Shown here: positions 8,612-18,936 of the stretch, in pieces
How positions within the stretch are numbered: the stretch's first letter is position 1
How the letters are laid out: every line of letters begins with the position of its first letter
Origin: Lysobacteraceae bacterium PS02340
GTDB lineage: Bacteria; Pseudomonadota; Gammaproteobacteria; Xanthomonadales; Xanthomonadaceae
Assembly: GCA_029959605.1 (NCBI GenBank)
Contig: JASCOC010000015.1
Location: forward strand, 1-64,000
DNA: 64,000 nucleotides
Direction: 5' to 3'
Translations under genes and position numbers: made by a program
The notes under the pieces: model-generated
What the model saw: the letters and a program-made list of their open reading frames with translations, nothing else
Told to the model about the DNA's origin: nothing
Databases searched by the model: none

Positions 8612-8644
8612 AAAAAGAACCGCGGCGCATTTCTGCGCCGCGGT
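8612..8644 (-). terminator. rpsO-pnp intergenic hairpin/terminator
   Basis: ACCGCGGCGCA (8619-8629) and TGCGCCGCGGT (8634-8644) form a perfect 11-bp stem with a 4-nt loop, followed on the minus strand by TCTTTTT. It starts 12 bp after the rpsO stop. It matches the partial terminator seen between rpsO and pnp in E. coli; some transcription must continue into pnp. Confidence 0.85.
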
Positions 8645-8655
8645 GGGGACCAGTC

Positions 8656-8922
8656 TTAGCGACGCAGACCGAGCTTCTCGATCAGGGCCTTGTAACGACC
8701 TGCATCCTTGCGGTGCAGATAGTCGAGCAGGCTGCGACGACGGTTGACCATCATCAGCAGGCCGCGGCGGCTGTGGTGATCCTTCTTGTGCGTCTTGAAG
8801 TGCTCGGTCAGGTGCACGATGCGTGCAGTCAGCAGAGCGACCTGGACTTCCGGGGAACCGGTGTCGTTGTCGCCGCGCTTGTGTTCTTCGATGATCTTGC
8901 CGTTGTCGATGGTGCTGGTCAT
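8656..8922 (-). CDS. rpsO: 30S ribosomal protein S15
   Basis: S15 binds 16S rRNA helices 20-22 early in small-subunit assembly. The 88-residue product has the family features [16 protein letters not shown] (residues 20-35), [19 protein letters not shown] and [13 protein letters not shown]. It lies between truB and pnp in the same orientation, as in E. coli. A separate promoter (9039-9067) and a leader hairpin (8958-8980) precede it, which fits autoregulation by S15, known in E. coli but not shown here. Confidence 0.98.
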   Translation of the reverse strand: MTSTIDNGKIIEEHKRGDNDTGSPEVQVALLTARIVHLTEHFKTHKKDHHSRRGLLMMVNRRRSLLDYLHRKDAGRYKALIEKLGLRR

Positions 8923-8957
8923 TTCATGTTCTCTGGACGCGGGTCCCGCAGAAGACA

Positions 8958-8980
8958 GCGACCGGTCGTATGACCGTCGC
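8958..8980 (-). promoter_or_regulatory. rpsO leader hairpin, possible S15 operator
   Basis: GCGACCGGTC (8958-8967) and GACCGTCGC (8972-8980) pair with one bulged base around a GTAT loop. It is in the untranslated leader, about 36 bp before the rpsO start codon. S15 represses its own mRNA in several bacteria through unrelated leader structures; assigning that role here is inference from position. Confidence 0.4.
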
Positions 8981-9038
8981 GTACCGCCCGGACCGCCTGT
9001 GGATGGATGCTGCAGTGTGCCTTGAAAAAGGCGGCGAA

Positions 9039-9067
9039 ATTGTACCGCCGGGCGGACAACCGGACAA
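9039..9067 (-). promoter_or_regulatory. predicted sigma-70 promoter of rpsO
   Basis: On the minus strand, TTGTCC (9062-9067) and TACAAT (9039-9044) are separated by exactly 17 bp, close to the housekeeping consensus. It lies between the truB stop codon and rpsO, so rpsO-pnp can be transcribed independently of the upstream nusA-infB genes. Confidence 0.65.
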
Positions 9068-9076
9068 GGCGGCCAT

Positions 9077-10123
9077 TCAGGCCCCGGTGTCGTTCGCGTC
9101 TGCGCGGCGGAACATGCGTTGCGGTTTCAGGCGGCCATCGTCGGCCACCTGCCCCAGACCTTCGGCGCGACCGGTCGGCCCGATGATGGCCACCTCGCCC
9201 ACCGGTGCATGCGCGACCGGCACGTCCTGGCCGTTCTGCAGGCGCGCAGCCTGGCGCGCGTCGACGTGGACTTTCGGCCACGCCAGCATGCCGGCCTCGA
9301 TTTCCAGCAGACAGGCTTCGAGCTGCGATTCGCCGCGCGCGGCCAGCGCCTGCAGGTCTTCCAGCGTCCACATGCGCGGATCGCGGAACGGATCGACCCA
9401 GAGCCGACGCAGCTCGGCCACGTGCGCGCCACAGCCCAGCAGTTCGCCCAGATCGCGGACCAGACTGCGCACGTAGGTGCCCGAGCCGCATTCGACGTGC
9501 AGACGCAGCTGCGGCATGCCGTCGGGTTCGAGCACGCCGTCGAGCAGATCGGCCGCCGACTGGAGTTCGAAGGCGTGCACGTCGACCGGGCGCACGTCGA
9601 CCTCGACCGTCTCGCCGCGACGCGCCTTGGCATACAGCGGCTCGCCGCCGCGCTTGAGCGCGGAGTAGATCGGCGGGCGCTGCTGGATGCGACCGACCAG
9701 CTGGCCGAGCGCGGCATCGAGGGTTTCGATGGTCAGCGACGGCACGGGGCGCTCACGCAGGATCTCGCCGTCGGCGTCGTCGGTATCGGTGACCTGCCCG
9801 AGCCGGGCGACGGTGGTGTAGGCCTTGCGTGCGCCGAGCAGGCCGCCGGCGATCTTGGTCGCCTCGCCGAAGCAGACCGGCAGCAGGCCGGTCGCCAGGG
9901 GATCGAGGCTGCCGGTATGGCCGCCCTTCTCGGCGCGGAACAGGTGCCGCACGCGCTGCAGCGCCTGGTTGGAGCTCATGCCACGCGGCTTGTCGAGCAG
10001 CAGGATGCCGTCGAGCTTGCGGAACTGGGTGCGCGGACGGTCCTGCTGCCGACGCTTGCCGAGTGGGCGCGGCGACGTCGCAGGCGGGGCGCCGGCGTCA
10101 GTCGGCGGAAGGTTCGCCGACAT
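9077..10123 (-). CDS. truB: tRNA pseudouridine-55 synthase
   Basis: TruB converts U55 to pseudouridine in the T-loop of nearly all tRNAs and also acts as a tRNA chaperone. Recognised by [18 protein letters not shown] (about residue 39) and [16 protein letters not shown], which holds the catalytic Asp. [20 protein letters not shown] lies in the middle and a PUA-like C-terminus follows. The 348-residue length includes about 35 extra N-terminal basic residues; the start at 10123 overlaps the end of rbfA by 26 bp, suggesting translational coupling. A later internal start cannot be excluded. Confidence 0.96.
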   Translation of the reverse strand: MSANLPPTDAGAPPATSPRPLGKRRQQDRPRTQFRKLDGILLLDKPRGMSSNQALQRVRHLFRAEKGGHTGSLDPLATGLLPVCFGEATKIAGGLLGARKAYTTVARLGQVTDTDDADGEILRERPVPSLTIETLDAALGQLVGRIQQRPPIYSALKRGGEPLYAKARRGETVEVDVRPVDVHAFELQSAADLLDGVLEPDGMPQLRLHVECGSGTYVRSLVRDLGELLGCGAHVAELRRLWVDPFRDPRMWTLEDLQALAARGESQLEACLLEIEAGMLAWPKVHVDARQAARLQNGQDVPVAHAPVGEVAIIGPTGRAEGLGQVADDGRLKPQRMFRRADANDTGA

Positions 10124-10457
10124 CGCGCAGCAGATTGTCGATGCGCTCGCCGCGATCGACCGAATCGTCGTAGTGGAAATGCAATTCCGGCACGTGGCGC
10201 AGCTTCACCGCGCGCGCGAGTCGGAAGCGGATCTCGTGCGCGACGGCCTTGAGGCCCTTCATCGCCTCGTCGGCGCGCTCGGACTGCAGCGCGGTCACGA
10301 AGACCTTGGCATGGGCCATGTCGCGGGTGACCTCGACATCGGACACGCTGACCGACGGCAAGCCGTGTTCGGACACTGCCTCGCGCACGAGCGTTCCGAG
10401 CTCGCGACGGAGCTGGGCGGAGACGCGGTCGGTACGGTGGAAGGATTTCGTGGGCAC
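10098..10457 (-). CDS. rbfA: ribosome-binding factor A
   Basis: RbfA helps mature the 5-prime end of 16S rRNA and is required for growth in the cold. I place the start at GTG 10457 because the protein then begins [20 protein letters not shown], the usual N-terminus, giving 119 residues. The longer open frame to 10544 adds residues unlike the family. The KH-like core contains [20 protein letters not shown] and the C-terminus has the typical [18 protein letters not shown]. Its end overlaps the truB start, and infB lies upstream, the conserved order. Confidence 0.95.
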   Translation of the reverse strand: MPTKSFHRTDRVSAQLRRELGTLVREAVSEHGLPSVSVSDVEVTRDMAHAKVFVTALQSERADEAMKGLKAVAHEIRFRLARAVKLRHVPELHFHYDDSVDRGERIDNLLRDVGEPSAD

Positions 10458-10530
10458 GGATGGAACACCTGCTGCGATGGGACGGAAGAAAGTCTGGAAC
10501 ACGGCGGACGACACCGCCTGAGACGACGAC

Positions 10531-10559
10531 GGCCGGGTCCGCATGTACGGAGCCCGGCC
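10531..10559. other. imperfect hairpin between infB and rbfA
   Basis: GGCCGGG-TCCG and CGGA-GCCCGGCC pair with one bulged base around a short loop. It lies between the infB stop and the rbfA start. There is no T-run, so it is more likely an mRNA processing or stabilising structure than a full terminator. Confidence 0.4.
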
Positions 10560-10583
10560 GCCGGCACTGCATCCGGCGCGCCC

Positions 10584-13196
<2,613 letters not shown>

Positions 13197-13350
13197 TCGT
13201 GATTCCGGTTCCTTGCGCGCCGCCGCGAAGTGCGGGGCGCAGTGGATTTGTCATTCTACCGCTGCATGGGATTCGTTCCGAACTGGATCGTCATCCGTGG
13301 CTGGCGGCCGCGTTCTGCGTCGGTACTGGGCACCGGCGCGGCGCGACCCG

Positions 13351-14874
13351 TCAGCCTTCCCTTTCCAGGCGCGCGATCTCTTCGGCACGGGCGGCGAGGA
13401 TCAGCGCGGCGGCGCGGGCCTCGTCGAGGTCCTCGATGCCGAACTCGACCACTTCGTCCGCGCCCAGGTCCGACAGGTCCTCGCTGGTGCGGATGCCGTT
13501 GGCGGCCAGCGCGTACGCGGTCGCCTCGTCCATGCCGTCGAGCGCGAGCAGATCGTCCGCCGGCGCGTTCTCGTCCACGCCCTCTTCGACCGCGAGCGCG
13601 TCGTTGAGCAGCGAGTCGCGCGCACGGCCGCGCAGTTCCTCGACGATGTCCTCGTCGAAGCCTTCGACCGCCAGCAGCTCGCCGACCGGCACGTAGGCGA
13701 TTTCCTCGACCGTGCTGAACCCCTCGGCGACCAGGATGCCGGCGATTTCCTCGTCGACTTCCAGCTTCTCCTGGAACAGGGCGCGCGCCGACGCCTGCTC
13801 GGCATCCGACTTCGCGGTGACCTGGTCCTGGGTCATCACATTGAGCTGCCAGCCCGACAGGCGGCTGGCGAGGCGCACGTTCTGGCCGCCCTTGCCGATC
13901 GCCTGGGCGAGCTTGTCCTCGGCGACCGCCAGATCCATCGAGTGCTTGTCTTCGTCGACGACGATCGACTGCACTTCGGCCGGGGCCATCGCGTTGATGA
14001 CGAACTGCGCCGGGTTGTCCGACCACAGCACGATGTCGACGCGCTCGCCGTTCAACTCGTTCGACACCGCCTGCACGCGCGAACCGCGCATGCCGATGCA
14101 GGCGCCGATGGGATCGGTGCGGGTGTCGTAGGCCAGCACGGCGATCTTGGCGCGGTCGCCCGGATCACGTGCGCAGGCCTTGATCTCGACCAGGCCCTGG
14201 CCGACTTCCGGCACTTCGAGCTTGAACAGCTCCATCATGAATTCCGGCGCGGCGCGGCTGATGAACAGCTGCGGGCCGCGGGGCTCGCTGCGCACGTCGA
14301 ACAGGAAACCGCGCACGCGGTCGCCGGCGCGCACGACGTCGCGCGGAATCGCCTTGTCTTTCGGGATCAGCGCTTCGGCGTTGCCGCCGAGATCGACGTA
14401 GACGTTGCCACGCTCGACGCGCTTGACCACGCCGGTGACCAGCTCGCCCACACGATCCTTCCACGCATCGACGACCTGCTGGCGCTCGGCCTCGCGCACG
14501 CGCTGCACGATGACCTGCTTGGCGGCCTGGGCGGCGATGCGACCGAAGTCGACGTTCTCGATCTGTTCTTCGATGTAGTCGCCGACCTCGACGCCTTCGG
14601 CTTCTTCGACCGCGTCCATCAGACGCAGCTGGCGGTCCGGCGACTCCATGACGACGTCGTCGGCCACCACTTCCCAGCGGCGGAAGGTCTCGTAGCTTCC
14701 GTCCTTCGAATCGATCGCGACGCGCGTGAGCACGTCCTGGTCCATGTAGCGCTTCTTGGCGGCAGTCGCCAGCGCGGCTTCGATGGCCTCGAGAATCACG
14801 GATTCCGGGACGCCCTTCTCGCTCGCGACCGCGTCGACGACCAGCAACAGTTCCTTGCTCATCTTTTCATTCAC
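13351..14874 (-). CDS. nusA: transcription termination/antitermination factor NusA
   Basis: NusA binds RNA polymerase and modulates pausing, termination and antitermination. Length 507 residues. It contains the N-terminal domain ([20 protein letters not shown]), an S1 domain ([20 protein letters not shown], about residue 150), KH domains ([20 protein letters not shown] and [15 protein letters not shown]), and two C-terminal acidic helix-hairpin-helix repeats near residues 375-495, typical of gammaproteobacteria. Its start codon overlaps the rimP stop by 4 nt, so the two are translationally coupled. In E. coli NusA represses this operon; that is not testable from sequence. Confidence 0.98.
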   Translation of the reverse strand: MNEKMSKELLLVVDAVASEKGVPESVILEAIEAALATAAKKRYMDQDVLTRVAIDSKDGSYETFRRWEVVADDVVMESPDRQLRLMDAVEEAEGVEVGDYIEEQIENVDFGRIAAQAAKQVIVQRVREAERQQVVDAWKDRVGELVTGVVKRVERGNVYVDLGGNAEALIPKDKAIPRDVVRAGDRVRGFLFDVRSEPRGPQLFISRAAPEFMMELFKLEVPEVGQGLVEIKACARDPGDRAKIAVLAYDTRTDPIGACIGMRGSRVQAVSNELNGERVDIVLWSDNPAQFVINAMAPAEVQSIVVDEDKHSMDLAVAEDKLAQAIGKGGQNVRLASRLSGWQLNVMTQDQVTAKSDAEQASARALFQEKLEVDEEIAGILVAEGFSTVEEIAYVPVGELLAVEGFDEDIVEELRGRARDSLLNDALAVEEGVDENAPADDLLALDGMDEATAYALAANGIRTSEDLSDLGADEVVEFGIEDLDEARAAALILAARAEEIARLEREG

Positions 14875-15497
14875 TCCGCACCGGTCGACGGATCCGCCGA
14901 CCGCTTGTTGTCACGTGGTGTGTGGTTGGCCTTGCGGGTCGCGCCGGTGGCGCGGCCGTTGTCCTTCTTGTCCTTCGACGCGGCGAGGCCCAGCGCGGCC
15001 CAGTCGGGCACCACGCGGGCCTTTTCGATGTTGTCGGCCTGCACGGTGAACGTGGTGCCGTCCACATCGAACGTCACGGTGTCGCCTTCGACCGCGGTGA
15101 TGCGACCGGTCAGGCGGCGGCGCCCGTCCTGCGGCAGCTTCAGGCCGACCTTCGCGGTCTCGCCCTGGAACTGCGCGAACTGCGCGACGTTGAACAGCGG
15201 ACGGTCTATGCCGGGCGACGACACCTCGAGGGTGTAGTTGCCGCTGATCGGGTCCTCGACGTCGAGCTGCGCCGATACTTCGCGGCTGACCGCCTCGCAG
15301 TGTTCGATCGTCACGCCCTGGCCACCCTCGCCTTCGGGATCGGCCTGGCCGACTTCGGCGCTGGCCGGCACGTCGATGTAGATGCGCACGAGCGCGCCAC
15401 CCGGCGCCGTCAGGTATTCGATGCCCAGCAGTTCGAGCCCGAGGGCCTCGACCGTCGGTGCCAGCAATTGCGTCAGTTGTGTCGCTTTGTCCGCCAC
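14871..15497 (-). CDS. rimP: ribosome maturation factor RimP
   Basis: RimP is needed for 30S subunit maturation. I choose the GTG start at 15497, preceded by the Shine-Dalgarno-like GAGGGA. The protein then begins [20 protein letters not shown], as expected, and has 208 residues; the frame stays open upstream to 16151 through the tRNA gene and is not coding there. Core motifs are [21 protein letters not shown]-like sequence, [18 protein letters not shown] and [14 protein letters not shown]. The tail of about 40 basic residues is longer than in E. coli RimP, common in xanthomonads. It is first in the nusA operon. Confidence 0.95.
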   Translation of the reverse strand: MADKATQLTQLLAPTVEALGLELLGIEYLTAPGGALVRIYIDVPASAEVGQADPEGEGGQGVTIEHCEAVSREVSAQLDVEDPISGNYTLEVSSPGIDRPLFNVAQFAQFQGETAKVGLKLPQDGRRRLTGRITAVEGDTVTFDVDGTTFTVQADNIEKARVVPDWAALGLAASKDKKDNGRATGATRKANHTPRDNKRSADPSTGAE

Positions 15498-15577
15498 TGA
15501 TCCCTCGTCCGTTGCGTATCCGGTATCGCACGATCGTCGCTGTCGTGAAGCGCACCGCGTTGCCCCGGGCGCCTGCG

Positions 15578-15597
15578 GTTTTCCGATCGCGGAAAAC
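15578..15597. other. palindromic hairpin upstream of rimP
   Basis: GTTTTCCG (15578-15585) and CGGAAAAC (15590-15597) form a perfect 8-bp inverted repeat with an ATCG loop, directly downstream (minus strand) of the terminator-like hairpin at 15599-15623. The tandem arrangement between the initiator tRNA and rimP recalls the double terminator preceding nusA in E. coli. Confidence 0.5.
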
Positions 15598-15598
15598 G

Positions 15599-15623
15599 AC
15601 AAAGGGCCCGATGGGCCCCTTGT
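15599..15623 (-). terminator. tRNA-fMet terminator / rimP leader attenuator
   Basis: On the minus strand, ACAAGGGGCCC and GGGCCCTTTGT form an 11-bp stem with one G-U pair and a 3-nt loop, followed by CGTTTTCC. It lies 108 bp downstream of the tRNA and about 100 bp before rimP. It could end the tRNA transcript, with read-through supplying the rimP-nusA-infB operon. Confidence 0.7.
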
Positions 15624-15730
15624 CCGATACCACTGGATGTCGGCGCCGAAGCGAAGCAGTTGCTTCGGCAAAGCCCAGATTCTTCGCGTCGGATGCACCC
15701 GGAGGTGCGCCTTCTTTACTGCGTTGAATG

Positions 15731-15807
15731 TGGTAGCGGGGGCAGGATTTGAACCTGCGACCTTCGGGTTATGAGCCCGACGAGCTGCCAGACTGCTCCA
15801 CCCCGCA
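15731..15807 (-). tRNA. initiator tRNA-fMet (CAU)
   Basis: A 77-nt cloverleaf with encoded 3-prime CCA and anticodon CAU. The anticodon stem ends in three consecutive G-C pairs, GGG above the loop and CCC below, the hallmark of initiators. The first base pair of the acceptor stem is a mismatch (U1 opposite U72), which blocks use in elongation and allows formylation; most bacteria have C1-A72. It stands just before rimP-nusA-infB, like metY in E. coli. Confidence 0.97.
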
Positions 15808-15818
15808 TCAGAAGCGGA

Positions 15819-15847
15819 ATTATGAAGATTTCTCTTCGATAGTGCAA
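15819..15847 (-). promoter_or_regulatory. predicted sigma-70 promoter of tRNA-fMet
   Basis: On the minus strand, TTGCAC (15842-15847) and CATAAT (15819-15824) are 17 bp apart. The -10 element ends 11 bp before the mature tRNA 5-prime end, giving a very short leader, as usual for tRNA genes. It may also feed the rimP-nusA-infB operon through the hairpin at 15599-15623. Confidence 0.72.
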
Positions 15848-15928
15848 GAAGTTTCGAACGATTCCGCGTCCCTCGAACTTCCCCCCGATCGCTGCATTCG
15901 CAACGACCGGGCGCGCATCCTAACAGAC

Positions 15929-17395
15929 TCAGGCGGCGAATGCCTGCTGGCACCACGCCATCAGCGGACTGAAGAACGGCACGACCACCAGCAGCGCCAG
16001 CACGTTCAGTGCGAACACCACGCGCATCGGCGTGCCGGGGCGCTGCGCCATCGGCGCGGCCTCGGGGGCGTCGAAGTACATCACCTTGATCACGCGCAGG
16101 TAATAGAACGCGCCGATGACCGCGAACACGATGCCGACGATCGCCAGCCACAGCAGATCACCCTGCAGGGCGCCCTGCAGCACGGCGAGCTTTGCCCAGA
16201 AGCCGAGGAACGGCGGCACACCGGCGAGCGAAGCCATGACGCACAGTACGAGGCCGGCCATCCACGGGCTGCGCTGGTTCAGGCCCTTGTAGTCGTCGAT
16301 GCGATCGGCTTCGAAGCCGTTGCGCGACAGCATGACGATCGCGCCGAACGCGGCCGCCGACATCACCGCGTAGCTGACGACGTAAAACATCGCCGAGGCA
16401 TAGCCCACTTCCCCGCCACCGGCGAGGCCGAGAAACAGGAAGCCGACGTGCGAGATCGTCGAGTACGCGAGCATACGCTTGAGATTGCTCTGCGCCAGCG
16501 CGAACAGGTTGCCGACCACCAGCGACAGCGCGGCGAGGATCGACAGCAGGATCTGCGCCTGGTCGTGCAGCGGGCCGAGCGCGGTCTCCAGCAGGCGCCA
16601 GGCCATGCCGAACGCGGCGATCTTCGGCACCGAGCTGATGAAGGCGACGATCGGCGTGGGCGCACCGTGATAGGTGTCGGGCAGCCACATGTGGAACGGC
16701 GCGGCGCCGAACTTGAACGCGATGCCGACGATCAGGAACACCATGCCGGTCAGCATCAGCACACGGCCATCGCCCGACAGGCCGCCGATCGCGTCGTGGA
16801 TCGCAGGCAGCGACAGGGTGCCGGTGGCGCCGTAGATCAGCGACATGCCGAACAGCAGCATGCCCGACGCCAGCGCACCGAGGACGAAGTACTTCATCGC
16901 CGCTTCGGACGCGAGCTTGCTGTCGCGGTCGCAGGCGACCAGCGCGTAGGAACACAGCGCCAGCAGTTCCAGACCGACGTAGACCATCGTCAGGTTGTTC
17001 GCCGACACCAGCAGCATCATGCCGGCGGTCGTGAACAGGAACAGCACCGGGATCTCGCCCTGGTACAGGTCGCGCTCGCGCAGCCAGGTCCAGGCGTAGC
17101 CCAGCGCCGCGGCGCCGACCACGAGACCGGCGACCTTGAGCACCTCGGCGCCGCCATCGCGCACGAACATGTCGGCGAGGATGCTGCCGTGACCACCGAC
17201 GCCGAACACGATCAGCGCGGCGGCGGCGAGCATCGTCGCGACGGCCAGCACATGGGTGATGATCCGGCGGCGCGGGTCGATGAACAGGTCGAGCATCAGC
17301 AGGGCGAACGCACCCAGCACGATCACGAGCTCGGGCACGATCGGGCCCAGCTCGGCCAGCGTGCGGATGGGAGGCGTCATCGGGGCAGAAATCAT
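15929..17395 (-). CDS. nuoN: NADH-quinone oxidoreductase subunit N
   Basis: One of the three antiporter-like proton-pumping membrane subunits of complex I. 488 residues, almost entirely hydrophobic helices (about 14). It has the conserved [20 protein letters not shown] region with a transport-relevant Lys and the later [20 protein letters not shown] block. It is the last gene of the nuoA-N operon, 13 bp after nuoM. No terminator hairpin was recognised directly after it; the initiator tRNA promoter lies about 80 bp further on. Confidence 0.97.
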   Translation of the reverse strand: MISAPMTPPIRTLAELGPIVPELVIVLGAFALLMLDLFIDPRRRIITHVLAVATMLAAAALIVFGVGGHGSILADMFVRDGGAEVLKVAGLVVGAAALGYAWTWLRERDLYQGEIPVLFLFTTAGMMLLVSANNLTMVYVGLELLALCSYALVACDRDSKLASEAAMKYFVLGALASGMLLFGMSLIYGATGTLSLPAIHDAIGGLSGDGRVLMLTGMVFLIVGIAFKFGAAPFHMWLPDTYHGAPTPIVAFISSVPKIAAFGMAWRLLETALGPLHDQAQILLSILAALSLVVGNLFALAQSNLKRMLAYSTISHVGFLFLGLAGGGEVGYASAMFYVVSYAVMSAAAFGAIVMLSRNGFEADRIDDYKGLNQRSPWMAGLVLCVMASLAGVPPFLGFWAKLAVLQGALQGDLLWLAIVGIVFAVIGAFYYLRVIKVMYFDAPEAAPMAQRPGTPMRVVFALNVLALLVVVPFFSPLMAWCQQAFAA

Positions 17396-17408
17396 CGCAA
17401 CGGTGTCC

Positions 17409-18923
17409 TTAAAGCTTGCTTGCGGCGATCAGGTTCGCCAGTTGCGCGATGGACGGCTCCATCAGGTCGGTCAGCGGCTTGGGATACACGCCGATCAGCA
17501 GCGTGCCGGCGGCGAACACGCCGAGCACCAGCGCCTCGCGGGCGTTGATGTCCTTGAGCGCCTCGACGTGCGCATTCGACACTTCGCCGTAGAGCACGCG
17601 CTTGACCAGCCACAGGGTGTAGGCCGCACCGATGATCAAAGTCATCGCCGCGAAGAACGCGATCAGCGGATGGCTCTGGAACGCGGCCAGGATGACCATG
17701 AACTCGCCGACGAAGCCCGAGGTGCCCGGCAGGCCGGAATTGGCCATCGCGAACAGCACGTAGAACGCGGCGAACCACGGCATCACGTTGGCGACGCCGC
17801 CGTAATCCTTGATGTTCCGGGTGTGCATGCGGTCGTAGAGGATGCCGATGCAGGAGAACATCGCGCCGGAGATGAAGCCGTGCGAGACCATCTGCACCAT
17901 CGCGCCCTGCAGACCGAGACGCGCGGCGTCCGAACCGCCCTGCACGTCGCGCATCAGCGCGAATGCGATGAACACACCCAGCGTCACGAAGCCCATGTGC
18001 GACACGGACGAATACGCGACCAGTTTTTTCATGTCCTGCTGGACCAGCGCCACCAGACCCACGTAGACGATCGCGATCAGCGACAGGCCGATGACCAGCC
18101 AGGCCCATTCGTGGCCGGCGTCGGGCGTGATCGGCAGGTTGAAGCGCAGGAAGCCGTAGCCGCCGATCTTCAGCATGATCGCCGCCAGGATCACCGAGCC
18201 GCCGGTCGGCGCCTCGACGTGCGCGTCCGGCAACCAGGTGTGCACCGGGAACATCGGCACCTTCACCGCGAACGCGGCGAGGAACGCGAAGAAGATCCAC
18301 ATCTGCTCCGTCGACGACAGGCGCAGTGCGTACAGATCGGGCAACTGCCAGCTGCCGGCCTGCAGGTACAGATAGATCAGCGCGACCAGCATGAAGACCG
18401 AGCCGAGGAACGTGTACAGGAAGAACTTCACCGACGCGTACACGCGGTTCGCGCCACCCCAGACACCGATGATGATGAACATCGGGATCAGCATGGCTTC
18501 GAAGAACACGTAGAACAGCATCGCGTCCACGGCGGAGAACACGCCGACCATCATGCCTTCGAGGATCAGCATCGACGCGAAGTACTGCGACACGCGCTTG
18601 GTCACCGAGCCCCAGGCGCCGATCAGCACGAGCGCGGTGGTCAGCGTTGTCAGGATGATCAGCGCGACCGAGATGCCGTCGGCGCCGAGGTGGTACTCGA
18701 TGTCCAGCGACGGGATCCACTCGCGCCGCTCGAGGAACTGCAGACCCGCGTTGCCGTAGTCGAAGCCGGTGAACAGCGGAATGCTGAGGACGAAGACGAG
18801 CAGCGCGAACGCCAGCGATACCCAGCGCGCCGCGTCGGGGCGGCGTTCGCCCAGAGCGAGCACGCACGCACCGCCGAGGATCGGCAGCCAGATCAGGAGA
18901 CTGAGAAGAGGCCAGTTCGACAC
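17409..18923 (-). CDS. nuoM: NADH-quinone oxidoreductase subunit M
   Basis: Antiporter-like proton channel subunit of complex I, 504 residues with about 14 membrane helices. Recognised by the conserved EYHLGADGISVALIIL region, the lysine-bearing KFFLYTFLGSVFMLVALIYL helix, and KVPMFPVHTWLPDAHVEAPT in the broken helix. It lies between nuoL and nuoN, 14 bp from each neighbour. Confidence 0.98.
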   Translation of the reverse strand: MSNWPLLSLLIWLPILGGACVLALGERRPDAARWVSLAFALLVFVLSIPLFTGFDYGNAGLQFLERREWIPSLDIEYHLGADGISVALIILTTLTTALVLIGAWGSVTKRVSQYFASMLILEGMMVGVFSAVDAMLFYVFFEAMLIPMFIIIGVWGGANRVYASVKFFLYTFLGSVFMLVALIYLYLQAGSWQLPDLYALRLSSTEQMWIFFAFLAAFAVKVPMFPVHTWLPDAHVEAPTGGSVILAAIMLKIGGYGFLRFNLPITPDAGHEWAWLVIGLSLIAIVYVGLVALVQQDMKKLVAYSSVSHMGFVTLGVFIAFALMRDVQGGSDAARLGLQGAMVQMVSHGFISGAMFSCIGILYDRMHTRNIKDYGGVANVMPWFAAFYVLFAMANSGLPGTSGFVGEFMVILAAFQSHPLIAFFAAMTLIIGAAYTLWLVKRVLYGEVSNAHVEALKDINAREALVLGVFAAGTLLIGVYPKPLTDLMEPSIAQLANLIAASKL

Positions 18924-18936
18924 GTATCGTATTCCG

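Noticed and set aside
10545..10583. Longer rbfA start (open frame to 10544)
   Set aside because: The first 29 residues do not match RbfA, and the usual [12 protein letters not shown]-terminus follows a GTG at 10457.
15498..16151. Upstream extension of rimP (frame open to 16151)
   Set aside because: The extension crosses the initiator tRNA gene and the end of nuoN; the family N-terminus begins at GTG 15497 after a good ribosome-binding site.
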